Notes under the pieces: model-generated
Database searches by the model: none
Told to the model about the DNA's origin: nothing
The model's input: only the letters and a program-made list of their open reading frames with translations
Assembly (NCBI RefSeq): GCF_900060185.1
Contig: NZ_FIZY01000001.1
Location: 62,001 to 126,000 of the forward strand
Direction: 5' to 3'
DNA length: 64,000 nucleotides
Source of the DNA: Grimontia marina
GTDB lineage: Bacteria > Pseudomonadota > Gammaproteobacteria > Enterobacterales > Vibrionaceae
Part shown: in pieces, positions 25,581 to 34,912 of the stretch
Position numbering within the stretch: position 1 is the first letter of the stretch
How the letters are laid out: every line of letters starts with the position of its first letter
Program-made: the position numbers and the translations under genes

Positions 25581-25602
25581 TGAATAAATGTAATTGTTTG
25601 TA

Positions 25603-26328
25603 TCACGCTTTTTGGTTGAGATGCAGCTTGAGCTGTTCAGCAACAGGCATAATGTCAGAGCCCTCTTTGCCAACAACAATCACACTAGTGTCATTCGCTG
25701 CAGGTAAAGAGATCGCTTCCATATTGCCATCGCTGTAGCTTTCCATTGTAGGGGATTGCTGCGGCACAACAAACACAGTGAAATCTTCGCCATCTTTACC
25801 TTGGATGACCATATGCACAGCGTGATTATCATCAAAGCTACAGTGATTAATGTAAGACACTTCTCCAGGCAATTGACCATTATAAGTATTACCCAACGGC
25901 GCCAGTTTAGCATTCACTTGCGTTAGGGTTGCACCCTCAAACACATCGTTGGTGAAGCTCTCTTCGTTGTAATAGTGCTCGAGGGCAATTTGTCCTAGGC
26001 TCGCTTGTCCGGGTAATACAGGAAGTGCTTGCCAGTTAAACTGACCGAGCATAATGCCAAATGCAAAAGCGACAGACGCGGCAATAGCTAAATGGAAGCG
26101 AGGCTTTCTCGCTTCTCTTGCTGCGTCGCTGCTTTGCTTAAACAGCACTTTATCAACCAAATCATCCGGCACTTCCACGCGCAGGGTTTGATCCAACAAT
26201 GCATCTAGTTGGTCCAATTCTGACGCCAGTTTTTGGTTGGCTGGCGATTCAGATTTAGCGGCCAGAATCTCAGGGTCTTTATCCTGAGGGTCTGCCAGAA
26301 GGCGTCGACGAAATTCGAGCTCATCCAT
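25603..26328 (-). CDS. DUF3379 family protein, probable anti-sigma factor
   Basis: The 241-residue protein has a cytoplasmic N-terminal part (about 1-80), one transmembrane segment near residues 82-100 (HLAIAASVAFAFGIMLG) and an extracytoplasmic domain. The topology and its overlap of 8 bases with the upstream ECF sigma gene are what one expects of an anti-sigma factor. I recognise the DUF3379 family, found in this arrangement in Vibrio. No zinc-binding HxxxCxxC motif is present, so it is not a ZAS-type anti-sigma. The signal it senses is unknown; the surrounding genes suggest envelope lipid or fatty acid status. Confidence 0.75.
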   Translation of the reverse strand: MDELEFRRRLLADPQDKDPEILAAKSESPANQKLASELDQLDALLDQTLRVEVPDDLVDKVLFKQSSDAAREARKPRFHLAIAASVAFAFGIMLGQFNWQALPVLPGQASLGQIALEHYYNEESFTNDVFEGATLTQVNAKLAPLGNTYNGQLPGEVSYINHCSFDDNHAVHMVIQGKDGEDFTVFVVPQQSPTMESYSDGNMEAISLPAANDTSVIVVGKEGSDIMPVAEQLKLHLNQKA

Positions 26329-26890
26329 TTAGCGCACCTCGCTGGCCTGAAGTTTGATTGTCCATGAACTCTTTCAATTGGTTTCTCGCTCTGAACAAAC
26401 GCGTCATAACAGTGTTTTTATTTAGGTCTAAGATCTCAGCGATCTCTTCACCGCTAAATCCGGCAACGACCTGCAACACTAACGGTTCTCGATATTCTGG
26501 TGACAGACGCATGATTTGCTTGTGAAGCCATTGCTGTTCAACCGAGGCTTCTTCACTAGGGCGTGCATCGTCTGCAACCTGATGGTCATCAATATCGACC
26601 AATTCGAGTTGTTTACGCTCGAAACGGCGTGCATTTTCTCGCCTAAGGATGGTGATCAGCCAAGCTTTGGCGGCGTTGTCATCTTGAAGGCTATCAAGCG
26701 AGCGCCATGCACGTAGGCAGGTTTCCTGCACCAAATCTTCCGCTACGTGCTGGTCTTTAGTCAACCAGTATGCATAACGGTAGAGGTCTCTGTGCCAGGC
26801 TCTCACGAGCGCTTCGTATCGTCTCTGCTTTTCCATATCACTAGAGACCTTGGTTTCTGACTTTTTATTTCCAAATAATTTCAAAACCAT
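26321..26890 (-). CDS. ECF-type RNA polymerase sigma factor
   Basis: The 189-residue sigma70-family protein has region 2 (YRYAYWLTKDQHVAEDLVQE and CLRAWRSL) and region 4 (LSPEYREPLVLQVVAGFSGE followed by the helix LNKNTVMTRLFRARNQLK), with no region 3. This is the ECF layout. The start is ATG 26890 with AGGA at nine bases. The downstream DUF3379 gene overlaps by 8 bases and is likely its regulator. It is not RpoE: rseA/rseB/rseC are absent. Target promoters cannot be determined from this window. Confidence 0.88.
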   Translation of the reverse strand: MVLKLFGNKKSETKVSSDMEKQRRYEALVRAWHRDLYRYAYWLTKDQHVAEDLVQETCLRAWRSLDSLQDDNAAKAWLITILRRENARRFERKQLELVDIDDHQVADDARPSEEASVEQQWLHKQIMRLSPEYREPLVLQVVAGFSGEEIAEILDLNKNTVMTRLFRARNQLKEFMDNQTSGQRGALNG

Positions 26891-27434
26891 TCTATCATCC
26901 TGATTACTTTGGATTTTAGAGTCAAATTGTCTTGGGTAATGATCTGACTTTAAGAAGGTTGGCTGTTCAGGTCTTATAGTAGTGCTGATTTGACCAAGAG
27001 TTAACCATGTTAAGAACTAAGGTACACCTTTGTAGAAGATAAATTATTTTGGATTTAAGCGATTAGAGGAAGAGTGTAGTGTTTTTGACACTTTTCTAAT
27101 AAGTGGAAATATTCAATAAGGTGCATTTTTAATGAATGTGGCTCTCAGACTTTCACGACTTACGGTGCTCTTTGACACCATCGATGACTAATCAAACAAA
27201 AAATTGATCTGCTTCAAAATCGCTTCTTATCGCGTGGGTATAGTAGGCACTGTCATCTGGTGACGTGTTACAGACTTCGTTGGTTTACCGAATCTGTTGC
27301 ATGAAACTGTGTTGAGCAAGATGACAAACTTCCTTTTTGAAGGCTGACTTTACTTTCTCCTCAGGTCTATGACCTGATTTGCAATTGGCTTTACGTTAAT
27401 TGATTTAATACGTGATTGCTTTCCACATACGTTG

Positions 27435-27461
27435 CCACACCTGATAGGTGTGGTTTTTTTT
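27435..27461 (+). terminator. Orphan plus-strand terminator upstream of fadI
   Basis: A perfect 8-bp stem CCACACCT / AGGTGTGG with loop GAT is followed by eight T, then TGC and seven more T. No open reading frame ends before it on the plus strand; the nearest upstream gene runs the other way. It could end a small RNA. Confidence 0.75.
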
Positions 27462-27560
27462 GCTTTTTTTCTCAGTTATCCAGCGAGCTAATCTCTAATC
27501 TCTAATCTGGTTTTTATTTTCAAAAATGTCGTAACGGTCTACGTTTGCTTGGCATATTTA

Positions 27561-27580
27561 ATTAAAACGCACGTTTTAAT
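27561..27580. promoter_or_regulatory. Palindromic operator-like site upstream of fadI
   Basis: ATTAAAACG-CA-CGTTTTAAT is a perfect 9-bp inverted repeat with a 2-base centre. The core AAAC-N4-GTTT resembles the binding motif of PsrA, a TetR-family regulator of beta-oxidation genes in many gammaproteobacteria. The assignment to PsrA is inference; the symmetry is directly visible. Confidence 0.5.
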
Positions 27581-27603
27581 CCGATAACAAATTAGTTACA
27601 CTC

Positions 27604-27620
27604 CTCTGGTCTGACCTCTA
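27604..27620. promoter_or_regulatory. FadR-like operator upstream of fadI
   Basis: CTCTGGTCTGACCTCTA contains the full FadR core TGGTC-N-GACC. It ends 19 bases before the fadI ATG, so bound FadR would block initiation or early elongation. fadIJ is a known FadR-repressed operon in enterics. Confidence 0.65.
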
Positions 27621-27639
27621 ATAATTGCAAGGAGCGGCA

Positions 27640-28950
27640 ATGAACTCTCCCCAGAATCTGACTACGCGTCAGGGTGAACGTATCGCAGTCGTCGCGGGTT
27701 TACGCACCCCGTTTGCACGACAATCGACCGCATATGCGGATGTGCCTGCTGTTGATCTCGGCAAGATGGTTGTTAGCGAAATGCTAAACCGTACCGACAT
27801 TGATCCTAAGCTAATCGACCAGCTGGTTTTTGGACAGGTTGTTCAAATGCCGGAAGCGCCGAACATCGCACGTGAAATAGTGCTTGGCACGGGTATGAAT
27901 GTTCACACTGATGCTTACAGTGTCAGCCGCGCTTGCGCGACCAGCTTCCAGTCTGTCGTTAATGTGACTGAAAGCATCATGGCCGGTGCTGTCGATATCG
28001 GTATCGCAGGTGGCGCAGATTCTTCTTCCGTGCTGCCAATTGGTGTCTCTAAGCATATGGCCGCGACACTGCTGGCGCTTAGCAAAGCTAAGACGATGAG
28101 CAAACGCTTAAAACTCCTAAGCTCACTCTCCCTCAAAGACTTAGCGCCTGTTCCACCAGCCGTAGCGGAATATTCGACGGGCCTCAGCATGGGACAAACC
28201 GCTGAGCAAATGGCAAAGAGCCACGGCATCACCCGTGAGGAACAAGATGCGTTGGCGCATCGCTCGCATTCTCTCGCAGCTAAAGCGTGGGCGGATGGAT
28301 TGGTCCGCGACGAAGTGATGACTGCTTTCCCGGAACCTTATCGTCAGTGGATTGATAAAGACAACAATGTCCGAGAAGACTCTACGGTAGAAGGCTACGC
28401 CAAGCTACGTCCTGCCTTTGATCGCAAGCACGGCTCTGTGACTGCAGCGAACAGTACACCTCTGACCGACGGCGCAGCGGCAGTAATGCTTGTGCGTGAA
28501 GGCCGCGCCAAAGAACTTGGCCTAACGCCACTGGGTTACATTCGCTCTTACGCGTTTTCGGCGATCCAGGTTGAGCAAGATATGTTGATGGGGCCGTCCT
28601 ACTCCACACCAATCGCATTGGATCGCGCTGGCATTACGCTGTCTGATCTCACTCTGATTGATATGCACGAAGCGTTTGCTGCTCAGACGCTGGCTAACGT
28701 GAAAATGTTCGGTTCCAAGCGTTTTGCAGAACAGATGCTGGGTCGTAGCCAGGCTATTGGCGAAATCGATATGGATAAGTTCAATGTACTGGGAGGCTCG
28801 ATTGCTTATGGCCATCCATTTGCCGCAACCGGTGCGCGCATGATCACCCAAACTCTGAATGAACTTCGCCGCCGTGGCGGTGGTTTAGCATTGAATACTG
28901 CTTGTGCAGCAGGTGGTCTGGGTGCAGCGATGATCTTGGAGGCAGAATAA
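27640..28950 (+). CDS. fadI: 3-ketoacyl-CoA thiolase FadI
   Basis: FadI is the thiolase subunit of the FadIJ beta-oxidation complex and cleaves 3-ketoacyl-CoA to acetyl-CoA. The nucleophile is in [11 protein letters not shown], the histidine in [17 protein letters not shown] and the second cysteine in [13 protein letters not shown]. The start is ATG 27640, with AAGGAG five bases upstream; an in-frame TTG at 27625 includes that ribosome site and is rejected. The 436-residue length equals E. coli FadI. The stop overlaps the fadJ ATG by one base. Confidence 0.97.
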   Translation: MNSPQNLTTRQGERIAVVAGLRTPFARQSTAYADVPAVDLGKMVVSEMLNRTDIDPKLIDQLVFGQVVQMPEAPNIAREIVLGTGMNVHTDAYSVSRACATSFQSVVNVTESIMAGAVDIGIAGGADSSSVLPIGVSKHMAATLLALSKAKTMSKRLKLLSSLSLKDLAPVPPAVAEYSTGLSMGQTAEQMAKSHGITREEQDALAHRSHSLAAKAWADGLVRDEVMTAFPEPYRQWIDKDNNVREDSTVEGYAKLRPAFDRKHGSVTAANSTPLTDGAAAVMLVREGRAKELGLTPLGYIRSYAFSAIQVEQDMLMGPSYSTPIALDRAGITLSDLTLIDMHEAFAAQTLANVKMFGSKRFAEQMLGRSQAIGEIDMDKFNVLGGSIAYGHPFAATGARMITQTLNELRRRGGGLALNTACAAGGLGAAMILEAE

Positions 28951-31073
28951 TGACGGAACAAACAACCCCTACAAATAGTGCCTTTTCGCTTCACTATGGC
29001 GAAAATGGTATCGCTTGGCTGAGTATTGATGTCCCGGGCGAAAGCATGAATACCCTACAAGCAACCTCTGTTGATGAAATCAGTGCGATTCTGAGCGAGC
29101 TTGAAAGCAAAAGTGATATTAAAGGTCTGGTATTACATTCTGCTAAGCCGGATAACTTTGTGGCTGGTGCTGACGTTCGCATGTTAGATGCGTGCAATAC
29201 TGCGGAAGATGCACAGGCTATTGCTGAACATGGTCAGAAGCTGTTCTCCCGTATCGAGAAACTGCCATTTCATGTCGTCGCAGCGATCCATGGCCCAGCG
29301 CTGGGCGGTGGTTTGGAACTCGCTCTGGCTTGTCATAGCCGAGTCGCGAGCGATGATGATAAAACCCGTTTAGGTTTGCCGGAAGTGCAGCTTGGCCTGT
29401 TGCCAGGCTCCGGTGGTACGCAACGTCTTCCAAAACTCATCGGTGTAGCGGGCGCGTTGGATATGATCCTGACGGGCAAACAGCTTCGCGCCAAGAAAGC
29501 GAAGAAAATGGGCGTGGTAGATGACGTGGTTCCTCAGTCTGTGTTGCTTCGTGTTGCTGAAGAGTTGGCGCTGAAAGGTAAGCCAAAGCGCAAAGGTAGC
29601 TGGCAGGATTGGGCAATGGGCGGCAATGCACTTGGTCGGTCTGTTGTGTTCGATCAGGCCGCGAAGAAAACCCGTGAGAAAACCCGCGGTAACTATCCGG
29701 CTACCGAAGCTATTCTCGAAGTCATCAAACACGGCTTGGATAAAGGCGTAGAGAAAGGTCTGGCACTGGAAGCAAAACGCTTTGGTGAGTTGGTGATGTC
29801 TTCAGAATCTGCCGCACTGCGCAGCATTTTCTTTGCGACAACTGCAATGAAAAAAGAAAGCGGCGCTGATGCTGAGCCTCGCACTGTGACAGGCGTGACT
29901 GTGCTTGGCGGTGGTTTGATGGGAGCTGGTATCGCCAATGTTTCTGCGACCAAAGCGAATACACCTGTCCGCGTCAAAGATGTCAGTAACGATGGCATCC
30001 TTAATGCCATGGCTTACAGCTACAAACTGCTGGATAAAAAGCGCAAGCGCCGCATCATTTCCAAAGCTGAAATGCAACAGCAGATGGGTCGCATTAGCGG
30101 TACGACTGACTATTCCGGTATGAGCCGTAACAATGTGGTTGTTGAGGCCGTGTTTGAAGATCTGAACCTGAAGCATCAAATGGTTGCGGAAGTAGAAGAG
30201 AATCTGGCTGAAGATACCATCTTCGCCACCAACACTTCGTCACTGCCAATCCATCAAATCGCCGAGGGTGCGAAGCGTCCTGAAAATATTGTGGGTCTGC
30301 ACTACTTCTCGCCGGTCGATAAAATGCCGCTGGTAGAAGTCATTCCACATGCGGGCACGTCAGAAGAAGCCGTTGCGACTGTGGTGAAGCTTGCGAAGAA
30401 GCAAGGTAAAACGCCGATTGTGGTTGCTGACAAGGCAGGTTTCTATGTGAACCGTATTCTTGCGCCTTACATGAATGAAGCGGCGAGGACTTTGCTGTCC
30501 GGTGAGTCGGTTGAGCACATTGACAATGCGCTGTTGGACTTCGGTTTCCCTGTTGGCCCAGTGACACTGCTGGATGAAGTGGGTATCGACATTGGCGCGA
30601 AGATCAGCCCAATCCTGTTGAATGAACTGGGTGAGCGCTTCCGCGCACCGGATGTGTTCGACGTGATGCTGAATGATGGCCGTAAAGGTCGCAAGAGTGG
30701 CAAAGGCTTCTTCGTTTATAACGGTAAGAAAAAAGAAGTCGATAAGCGTGTCTACGCCTTGCTCGGTGTTGAGCTGAAAAGTCAGCTATCAGCGCATGAA
30801 CTGGCGATTCGCTGTGTGCTGATGATGCTGAATGAAGCTGCGCAGTGTTTGGATGAAGGCGTGGTGAAATCAGCGCGTGACGGTGACATTGGTGCTGTGT
30901 TCGGTATCGGATTCCCACCATTCCTCGGCGGACCATTCCGCTATATGGACCATATTGGTATTAAGCGCTTGGTGGAAATGCTGGAGCAGCATGAAGCCAA
31001 GTACGGTGAGCGGTTTGCACCGTGTGAACTACTTAAAGCCATGGCAGCGGAAGGGAAGACGTTCCACTCATAA
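28950..31073 (+). CDS. fadJ: Fatty acid oxidation complex alpha subunit FadJ
   Basis: FadJ is a bifunctional enoyl-CoA hydratase and 3-hydroxyacyl-CoA dehydrogenase. The hydratase part (about 1-190) has [18 protein letters not shown] and the catalytic Glu region [18 protein letters not shown]. The dehydrogenase part (from about 310) has the NAD fold [21 protein letters not shown] and [16 protein letters not shown]. The ATG at 28950 overlaps the fadI stop (TAATG) after a TTGGAGG ribosome site. Length is 707 residues, as for FadJ. It is assigned as FadJ rather than FadB because the order is thiolase first and the partner is FadI-type. Confidence 0.97.
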   Translation: MTEQTTPTNSAFSLHYGENGIAWLSIDVPGESMNTLQATSVDEISAILSELESKSDIKGLVLHSAKPDNFVAGADVRMLDACNTAEDAQAIAEHGQKLFSRIEKLPFHVVAAIHGPALGGGLELALACHSRVASDDDKTRLGLPEVQLGLLPGSGGTQRLPKLIGVAGALDMILTGKQLRAKKAKKMGVVDDVVPQSVLLRVAEELALKGKPKRKGSWQDWAMGGNALGRSVVFDQAAKKTREKTRGNYPATEAILEVIKHGLDKGVEKGLALEAKRFGELVMSSESAALRSIFFATTAMKKESGADAEPRTVTGVTVLGGGLMGAGIANVSATKANTPVRVKDVSNDGILNAMAYSYKLLDKKRKRRIISKAEMQQQMGRISGTTDYSGMSRNNVVVEAVFEDLNLKHQMVAEVEENLAEDTIFATNTSSLPIHQIAEGAKRPENIVGLHYFSPVDKMPLVEVIPHAGTSEEAVATVVKLAKKQGKTPIVVADKAGFYVNRILAPYMNEAARTLLSGESVEHIDNALLDFGFPVGPVTLLDEVGIDIGAKISPILLNELGERFRAPDVFDVMLNDGRKGRKSGKGFFVYNGKKKEVDKRVYALLGVELKSQLSAHELAIRCVLMMLNEAAQCLDEGVVKSARDGDIGAVFGIGFPPFLGGPFRYMDHIGIKRLVEMLEQHEAKYGERFAPCELLKAMAAEGKTFHS

Positions 31074-31085
31074 ATCCTTAAACAT

Positions 31086-31114
31086 AAAAATCCCCGGCTG
31101 GACCGGGGATTTTT
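31086..31114 (+). terminator. Terminator after fadIJ
   Basis: AAAAATCCCCGG-CTGGA-CCGGGGATTTTT forms a perfect stem with A and T tracts on both sides, so it can act in both directions, also for the minus-strand M16 protease gene ending at 31157. Confidence 0.9.
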
Positions 31115-31156
31115 ATATCTGAAGCATGGTAAAAGGCATCAGCGAGTCGATAGACC

Positions 31157-33934
31157 TTAGTTAATTCGCTCTGTGCGATTGCGACGAAACGCTGTGACAG
31201 ACTCGATTGCCCTTGTGCCTTCAAGGCTGCATTCGTCAGGGTGAGCGCCACCACAACTGTGCATGATCAGACGATCTGATGTACGTGGTTTCAATTGCTC
31301 TACCACAAACTTCACCATATCAGCGCGATCCATATTGCGGATAGCGGCAGCAACGTTCTGGCGCTGGGTGAATTCTGTATCCTTATTGCCAATACTGATC
31401 CACAAACGCTGTCCGCGGGCGCGCAGATTGGCATCCGGTTCTTCTATCTGTCCGAGTAACCCTTGCTTACTGGCTTGCCATTGCGCTTCGTTAAGCTCAA
31501 GCAAAACCAAGAAGAAAGCATTGAGGAAGTCGTCTATTGCTTCCATTAATTTCGCTGGGCCAGCCTGAGGTGATTGCACGTAGAAAATCAAACCTGGGTG
31601 ACGGTTCATTGGCATGTTGCCAGAGCCAACCATATAGCCAAGTTGCTGCTTGGTACGCAGCTCGTTGAAGAAGATGGCAGACATCAAATGCTGAGCGAAA
31701 GTAAACAAGGCGACATCCTGAGGTTCAGTGCCGTGGCTCTGGTAGTAAACCAACACGGCTGAGTCTTGGCTGTCGCATCCTAGATGATATGACGCACTGC
31801 CAGCACCTTTTAAAAGAACCAGTGGTCGGGTGGACTCCTGATAACGCTGGTTGTGCACGCGAAGGGCATCTTTTACAGGTTCAGCCAAATCCAGTGTTTG
31901 CTGTTTCTGCCAGTTACCGTAAACAAACATCTCAACATGCAGTTCTGACATCACGCGATGCACAAAGTCCGGTAGCTCTGTCACCTGCAGTGGTTCCAGC
32001 GCTTCGATGAGTTCTTCATACGTTGGGTTGTTTGGCTGCAAGATGCCAGTCATCGAATTGTACAAGCGGTTAATGGCTTTGTTTTGAGTCGCGTTTTTCC
32101 AACTTCGTAGCAGCTGGGTTTTGATGATTTCAAAGCGCTCTGGATTGAAATCGCGCTTGGCAAATTTATCCAATACCAAATCCATCAGGAGCGGCAGTTT
32201 TTCATTGAAGCCACTGAGCTTCAAAGTCACGCCACCTTGATGGGCATAGAGGTTGTAGTTGAGGCCAGCGACTTCGGCAGGGTAGGCCGTCTCATTGATC
32301 GACTCCATCAGCATTTCAACGCTGACACGGGTCTTTACGATGTTCTTGACCGATTGCACCGCATGCGGGCTGTCTATCGCAACGTAAACCACGCCTTTCG
32401 GGACGCGGAATTCGGTATCTTGCAAGTGCCACAAACAAAAGCCCGGTAACTCTTGAATCATATCAGGTAGTTGTTGTTCTGGCGCTTCTAGATCTGCAGG
32501 GTCGAGTTCATAGCTGATAAAAGGGTTTGGCTCTGGTAAAGCCAGCGCGGGAGAGATATGTGCCGCACGCCATTTTTCGAGCTGAGCTTCGGTGAATGGT
32601 TTCACGCTGTAAGGGGTGTCGTACCAATTTGCTGTGCGGTCATAATTGCCGCCTTTGGCAATCAGTGTCAGGCGAAGATGCTCGGGTGTCAGGTAGCCAA
32701 GCATCTGGCGTATCAAGGTTTCGTCATATTCCTGCATGATGTAGTCGCCATACAGCACATCATCATCCTGATAATGCTGCATGTTGAGCACCATATGACT
32801 CACGGTATCGATGGGGCGCGAAGGCTCTTGATAACGAAACGCCATTTCCTGTACCGCACGTTTTTCTTTATAACGCCAATCATCGAGCCCCTGCTCGCGG
32901 ATAAGACTGATTGCCTGAAAAATGTAAGTCACGATATCGTCAATCTTGGTCAGTCCCGCCTCGGTCAGGCTGACACTGACTGAAAACTCGCGGAAATTCG
33001 AACCGCTGATCCCACCACCTGCCGACAGATTGTTGATGAGCCCTTTGGCTTTGAGCAAAGACATCACACTGCCAGTACCTTCATAACCGAGAAGATGGGC
33101 AATGTAGGAAAGTGGCTTAATTTTGTAATGCTCATCGGTCGCTGGCATTGAAAATGCCAGTGTCAGCTTACGAACATCTTTGAGCGGCTCGATACAGACA
33201 AACTGCTGCAACTGGGCTTTATCGACAAACGGGACGTCTGGCACAAACAGCGACAGGTCAAGGTTTGGAATATCACTGAATGTTTGGTTTGCCAGCGTTT
33301 CCAAATCGTCCAGCCTGAATGGACCAGTGATAGAGGCTGCCATCAGGTTGGCACTGTAATGGGTTTTGTAAAAAGCAATCAGCTCATCACGCACCGAACT
33401 GCCCTCGCGATCGGCAAGGGTGTCGAGGCTACCGACAGAAAACTTGGAGAAAGGGTGAGCCGGGTTGATGGTCTCTTTCTGCACTTGGTAAATCCGGCGC
33501 ACATCGTCCTGAAGTTTCAGGCGGTATTCTGAGTCAACCGCGTTACGCTCTTTATCGACCGCGTCTGCGTTGAACAAAGGCGCAGAGAAGAATTGGCCGA
33601 ATCGATCCAGCGCTTCTTCGAAATGGTCGTGTCGGATATCGAAGAAAAAAGTGGTGTTTTCGGTTCCTGTCCAGGCGTTGTTATTACCGCCATGGCGACT
33701 GATAAAAGATTGGAACTCACCGACATCAGGATATTTCTCTGTACCGAGAAACAGCATGTGTTCTAAGAAGTGCGCTAAACCTTCACGATCAGCAGGATCA
33801 CAGAAGTGTCCCACATTCACGGTTAACGCAGCAGCACTGCGCGGTGCTTGCACATCTTCTACCAGAAGCACCCTCAAATTGTTGGCGAGAGTAATAAGGC
33901 GGTAGCTACGATGATCGTTGGGACTGATTTGCAC
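31157..33934 (-). CDS. Insulinase-family (M16) zinc metalloprotease
   Basis: This is a large pitrilysin/insulinase-type peptidase of 925 residues. The inverted zinc motif HFLEH is at residues 55-59 (followed by MLFLGTEKYPDVGEF), and the third ligand glutamate is in ERNAVDSEYRL. Four M16 half-domains are expected from the length. No signal peptide is visible, unlike periplasmic protease III (PtrA), so it is probably cytoplasmic and degrades small peptides. The start is GTG 33934 with AAGG upstream. It stands alone between fadJ (convergent) and sixA (divergent). The family is secure, the substrate unknown. Confidence 0.9.
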   Translation of the reverse strand: MQISPNDHRSYRLITLANNLRVLLVEDVQAPRSAAALTVNVGHFCDPADREGLAHFLEHMLFLGTEKYPDVGEFQSFISRHGGNNNAWTGTENTTFFFDIRHDHFEEALDRFGQFFSAPLFNADAVDKERNAVDSEYRLKLQDDVRRIYQVQKETINPAHPFSKFSVGSLDTLADREGSSVRDELIAFYKTHYSANLMAASITGPFRLDDLETLANQTFSDIPNLDLSLFVPDVPFVDKAQLQQFVCIEPLKDVRKLTLAFSMPATDEHYKIKPLSYIAHLLGYEGTGSVMSLLKAKGLINNLSAGGGISGSNFREFSVSVSLTEAGLTKIDDIVTYIFQAISLIREQGLDDWRYKEKRAVQEMAFRYQEPSRPIDTVSHMVLNMQHYQDDDVLYGDYIMQEYDETLIRQMLGYLTPEHLRLTLIAKGGNYDRTANWYDTPYSVKPFTEAQLEKWRAAHISPALALPEPNPFISYELDPADLEAPEQQLPDMIQELPGFCLWHLQDTEFRVPKGVVYVAIDSPHAVQSVKNIVKTRVSVEMLMESINETAYPAEVAGLNYNLYAHQGGVTLKLSGFNEKLPLLMDLVLDKFAKRDFNPERFEIIKTQLLRSWKNATQNKAINRLYNSMTGILQPNNPTYEELIEALEPLQVTELPDFVHRVMSELHVEMFVYGNWQKQQTLDLAEPVKDALRVHNQRYQESTRPLVLLKGAGSASYHLGCDSQDSAVLVYYQSHGTEPQDVALFTFAQHLMSAIFFNELRTKQQLGYMVGSGNMPMNRHPGLIFYVQSPQAGPAKLMEAIDDFLNAFFLVLLELNEAQWQASKQGLLGQIEEPDANLRARGQRLWISIGNKDTEFTQRQNVAAAIRNMDRADMVKFVVEQLKPRTSDRLIMHSCGGAHPDECSLEGTRAIESVTAFRRNRTERIN

Positions 33935-34075
33935 AAAGCACCTTCACTGGTAGTGGCAAGGTCTTAATTATGACCACGTAAGTAAATTGAGGCAAACATC
34001 TGTGCGATCAGTCGTTCCAGATTAAAGAATTGACTGGTAGCATATCGAAGAATACTCAAAATCAGCTGTTGTGAT

Positions 34076-34570
34076 ATGCGAATTTATATTATGCGCCACG
34101 GTGAGGCACACACCTTCGCCGCCAGTGATGAAGAACGTCCGCTGACCGATCGCGGTGAGCAACAATCGGTTGAAATGGCACGCTGGCTGGCACAAGAGCT
34201 GCCAGAGGGAAAACTGGACTTAGTGTTGGTGAGCCCTTATTTGCGCGCACAGCAGACTTGGTCGGCATGTGCAGCCGTTTTGCCTGAAGCGAAAAGCATT
34301 TTGACGGAAGATGGCATCACGCCGTATGGCGACAGCGAGCACGTCGCTTCTTACCTGCGCGCTTTAGTTTCCGTTGATAATCCAGCGTCGATTCTTTTGG
34401 TTTCTCATCTACCGCTGGTGGGTTATCTCACAGCAGAGTTTGAAGCTGATTTGCAGCCGCCGATGTTCCCGACATCTTCAATTTCCTGCATTGAATACAA
34501 TCCGCAAACGGAACAGAGCGAAGTGCTGTGGATGAAAAGTCCTTCGCAAGTGATGGGTTACGCATCCTGA
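34076..34570 (+). CDS. sixA: Phosphohistidine phosphatase SixA
   Basis: SixA is a small histidine phosphatase that removes phosphate from phosphohistidine proteins, shown in E. coli for ArcB and the nitrogen PTS protein NPr. The RHG motif (MRHGEAHTF) is at residues 6-8, with the second histidine in LLVSHLPLVGYL. Length 164 residues. It starts at ATG 34076 and has a terminator 34 bases after its stop. Confidence 0.94.
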   Translation: MRIYIMRHGEAHTFAASDEERPLTDRGEQQSVEMARWLAQELPEGKLDLVLVSPYLRAQQTWSACAAVLPEAKSILTEDGITPYGDSEHVASYLRALVSVDNPASILLVSHLPLVGYLTAEFEADLQPPMFPTSSISCIEYNPQTEQSEVLWMKSPSQVMGYAS

Positions 34571-34603
34571 CGGCCAGGTCGAAAACAGCTTTAAGCAAAC
34601 ATA

Positions 34604-34631
34604 AAAAAACGCCCAACACAGGGCGTTTTTT
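34604..34631 (+). terminator. Terminator after sixA
   Basis: AAAAAACGCCC-AACACA-GGGCGTTTTTT: a strong hairpin with a T tract. The MITE-like element begins seven bases later. Confidence 0.9.
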
Positions 34632-34637
34632 GTGTCT

Positions 34638-34902
34638 AGGGGCTGTTGACCTTTGGTGGTTAAATTTTGTTCTAGCTATAAGCGTTTTAGGCGCGGCGAG
34701 ATGTGTGCCGCCTAGTGGTCTAAGCAAATACACCACAACAAAGCATAAAACGCTTAGAGCAGAACCCTTCGGGCAGCGTTTGTGGGGAATTTCTGCGGCG
34801 TTATCGGCTTCTCATGTAGGCTAGCTACACATCGAAGCCTCTGCCTTGCATAAAATCCCCACAAACTGCTGCAAAAATCATCACCAAAGGTCAACAGCCC
34901 CT
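34638..34902. mobile_element. MITE-like element with perfect 21-bp terminal inverted repeats
   Basis: A 265-base segment is bounded by perfect 21-bp inverted repeats (34638-34658 and 34882-34902) starting AGGGGCTGTTGAC. It contains no supportable gene. Inside are further inverted repeats: TAAGCGTTTTA near 34681 pairs with TAAAACGCTTA near 34747, and an imperfect hairpin of GGCTTC arms lies around 34805-34838. No clear target-site duplication is visible at the edges. It sits precisely between the sixA terminator and the smrB stop codon. The structure fits a non-autonomous transposable element; the parent transposase is not in the window. Confidence 0.8.
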
Positions 34903-34912
34903 CGGCTTCAGG

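Larger units (their letters stand above)
26891..27639. other. 749-base intergenic region upstream of fadI
   Basis: No protein gene is supported here. Left part: promoter region of the minus-strand sigma operon. Middle: a hairpin at 27361-27377 (TCAGGTC-TAT-GACCTGA). Then a strong plus-strand terminator at 27435-27461 with no gene before it, suggesting an unannotated small RNA. Right part: a 20-base palindrome at 27561-27580 and a FadR-like operator at 27604-27620 before fadI. Confidence 0.75.

Noticed and set aside
27625-27639. TTG start of fadI at 27625
   Set aside because: The codons encode the AAGGAG ribosome site of the real ATG at 27640.
34528-34824. 98-codon frame across the sixA end and the MITE-like element
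   Set aside because: It starts inside sixA and crosses its terminator; it is explained by the gene and the repeat.
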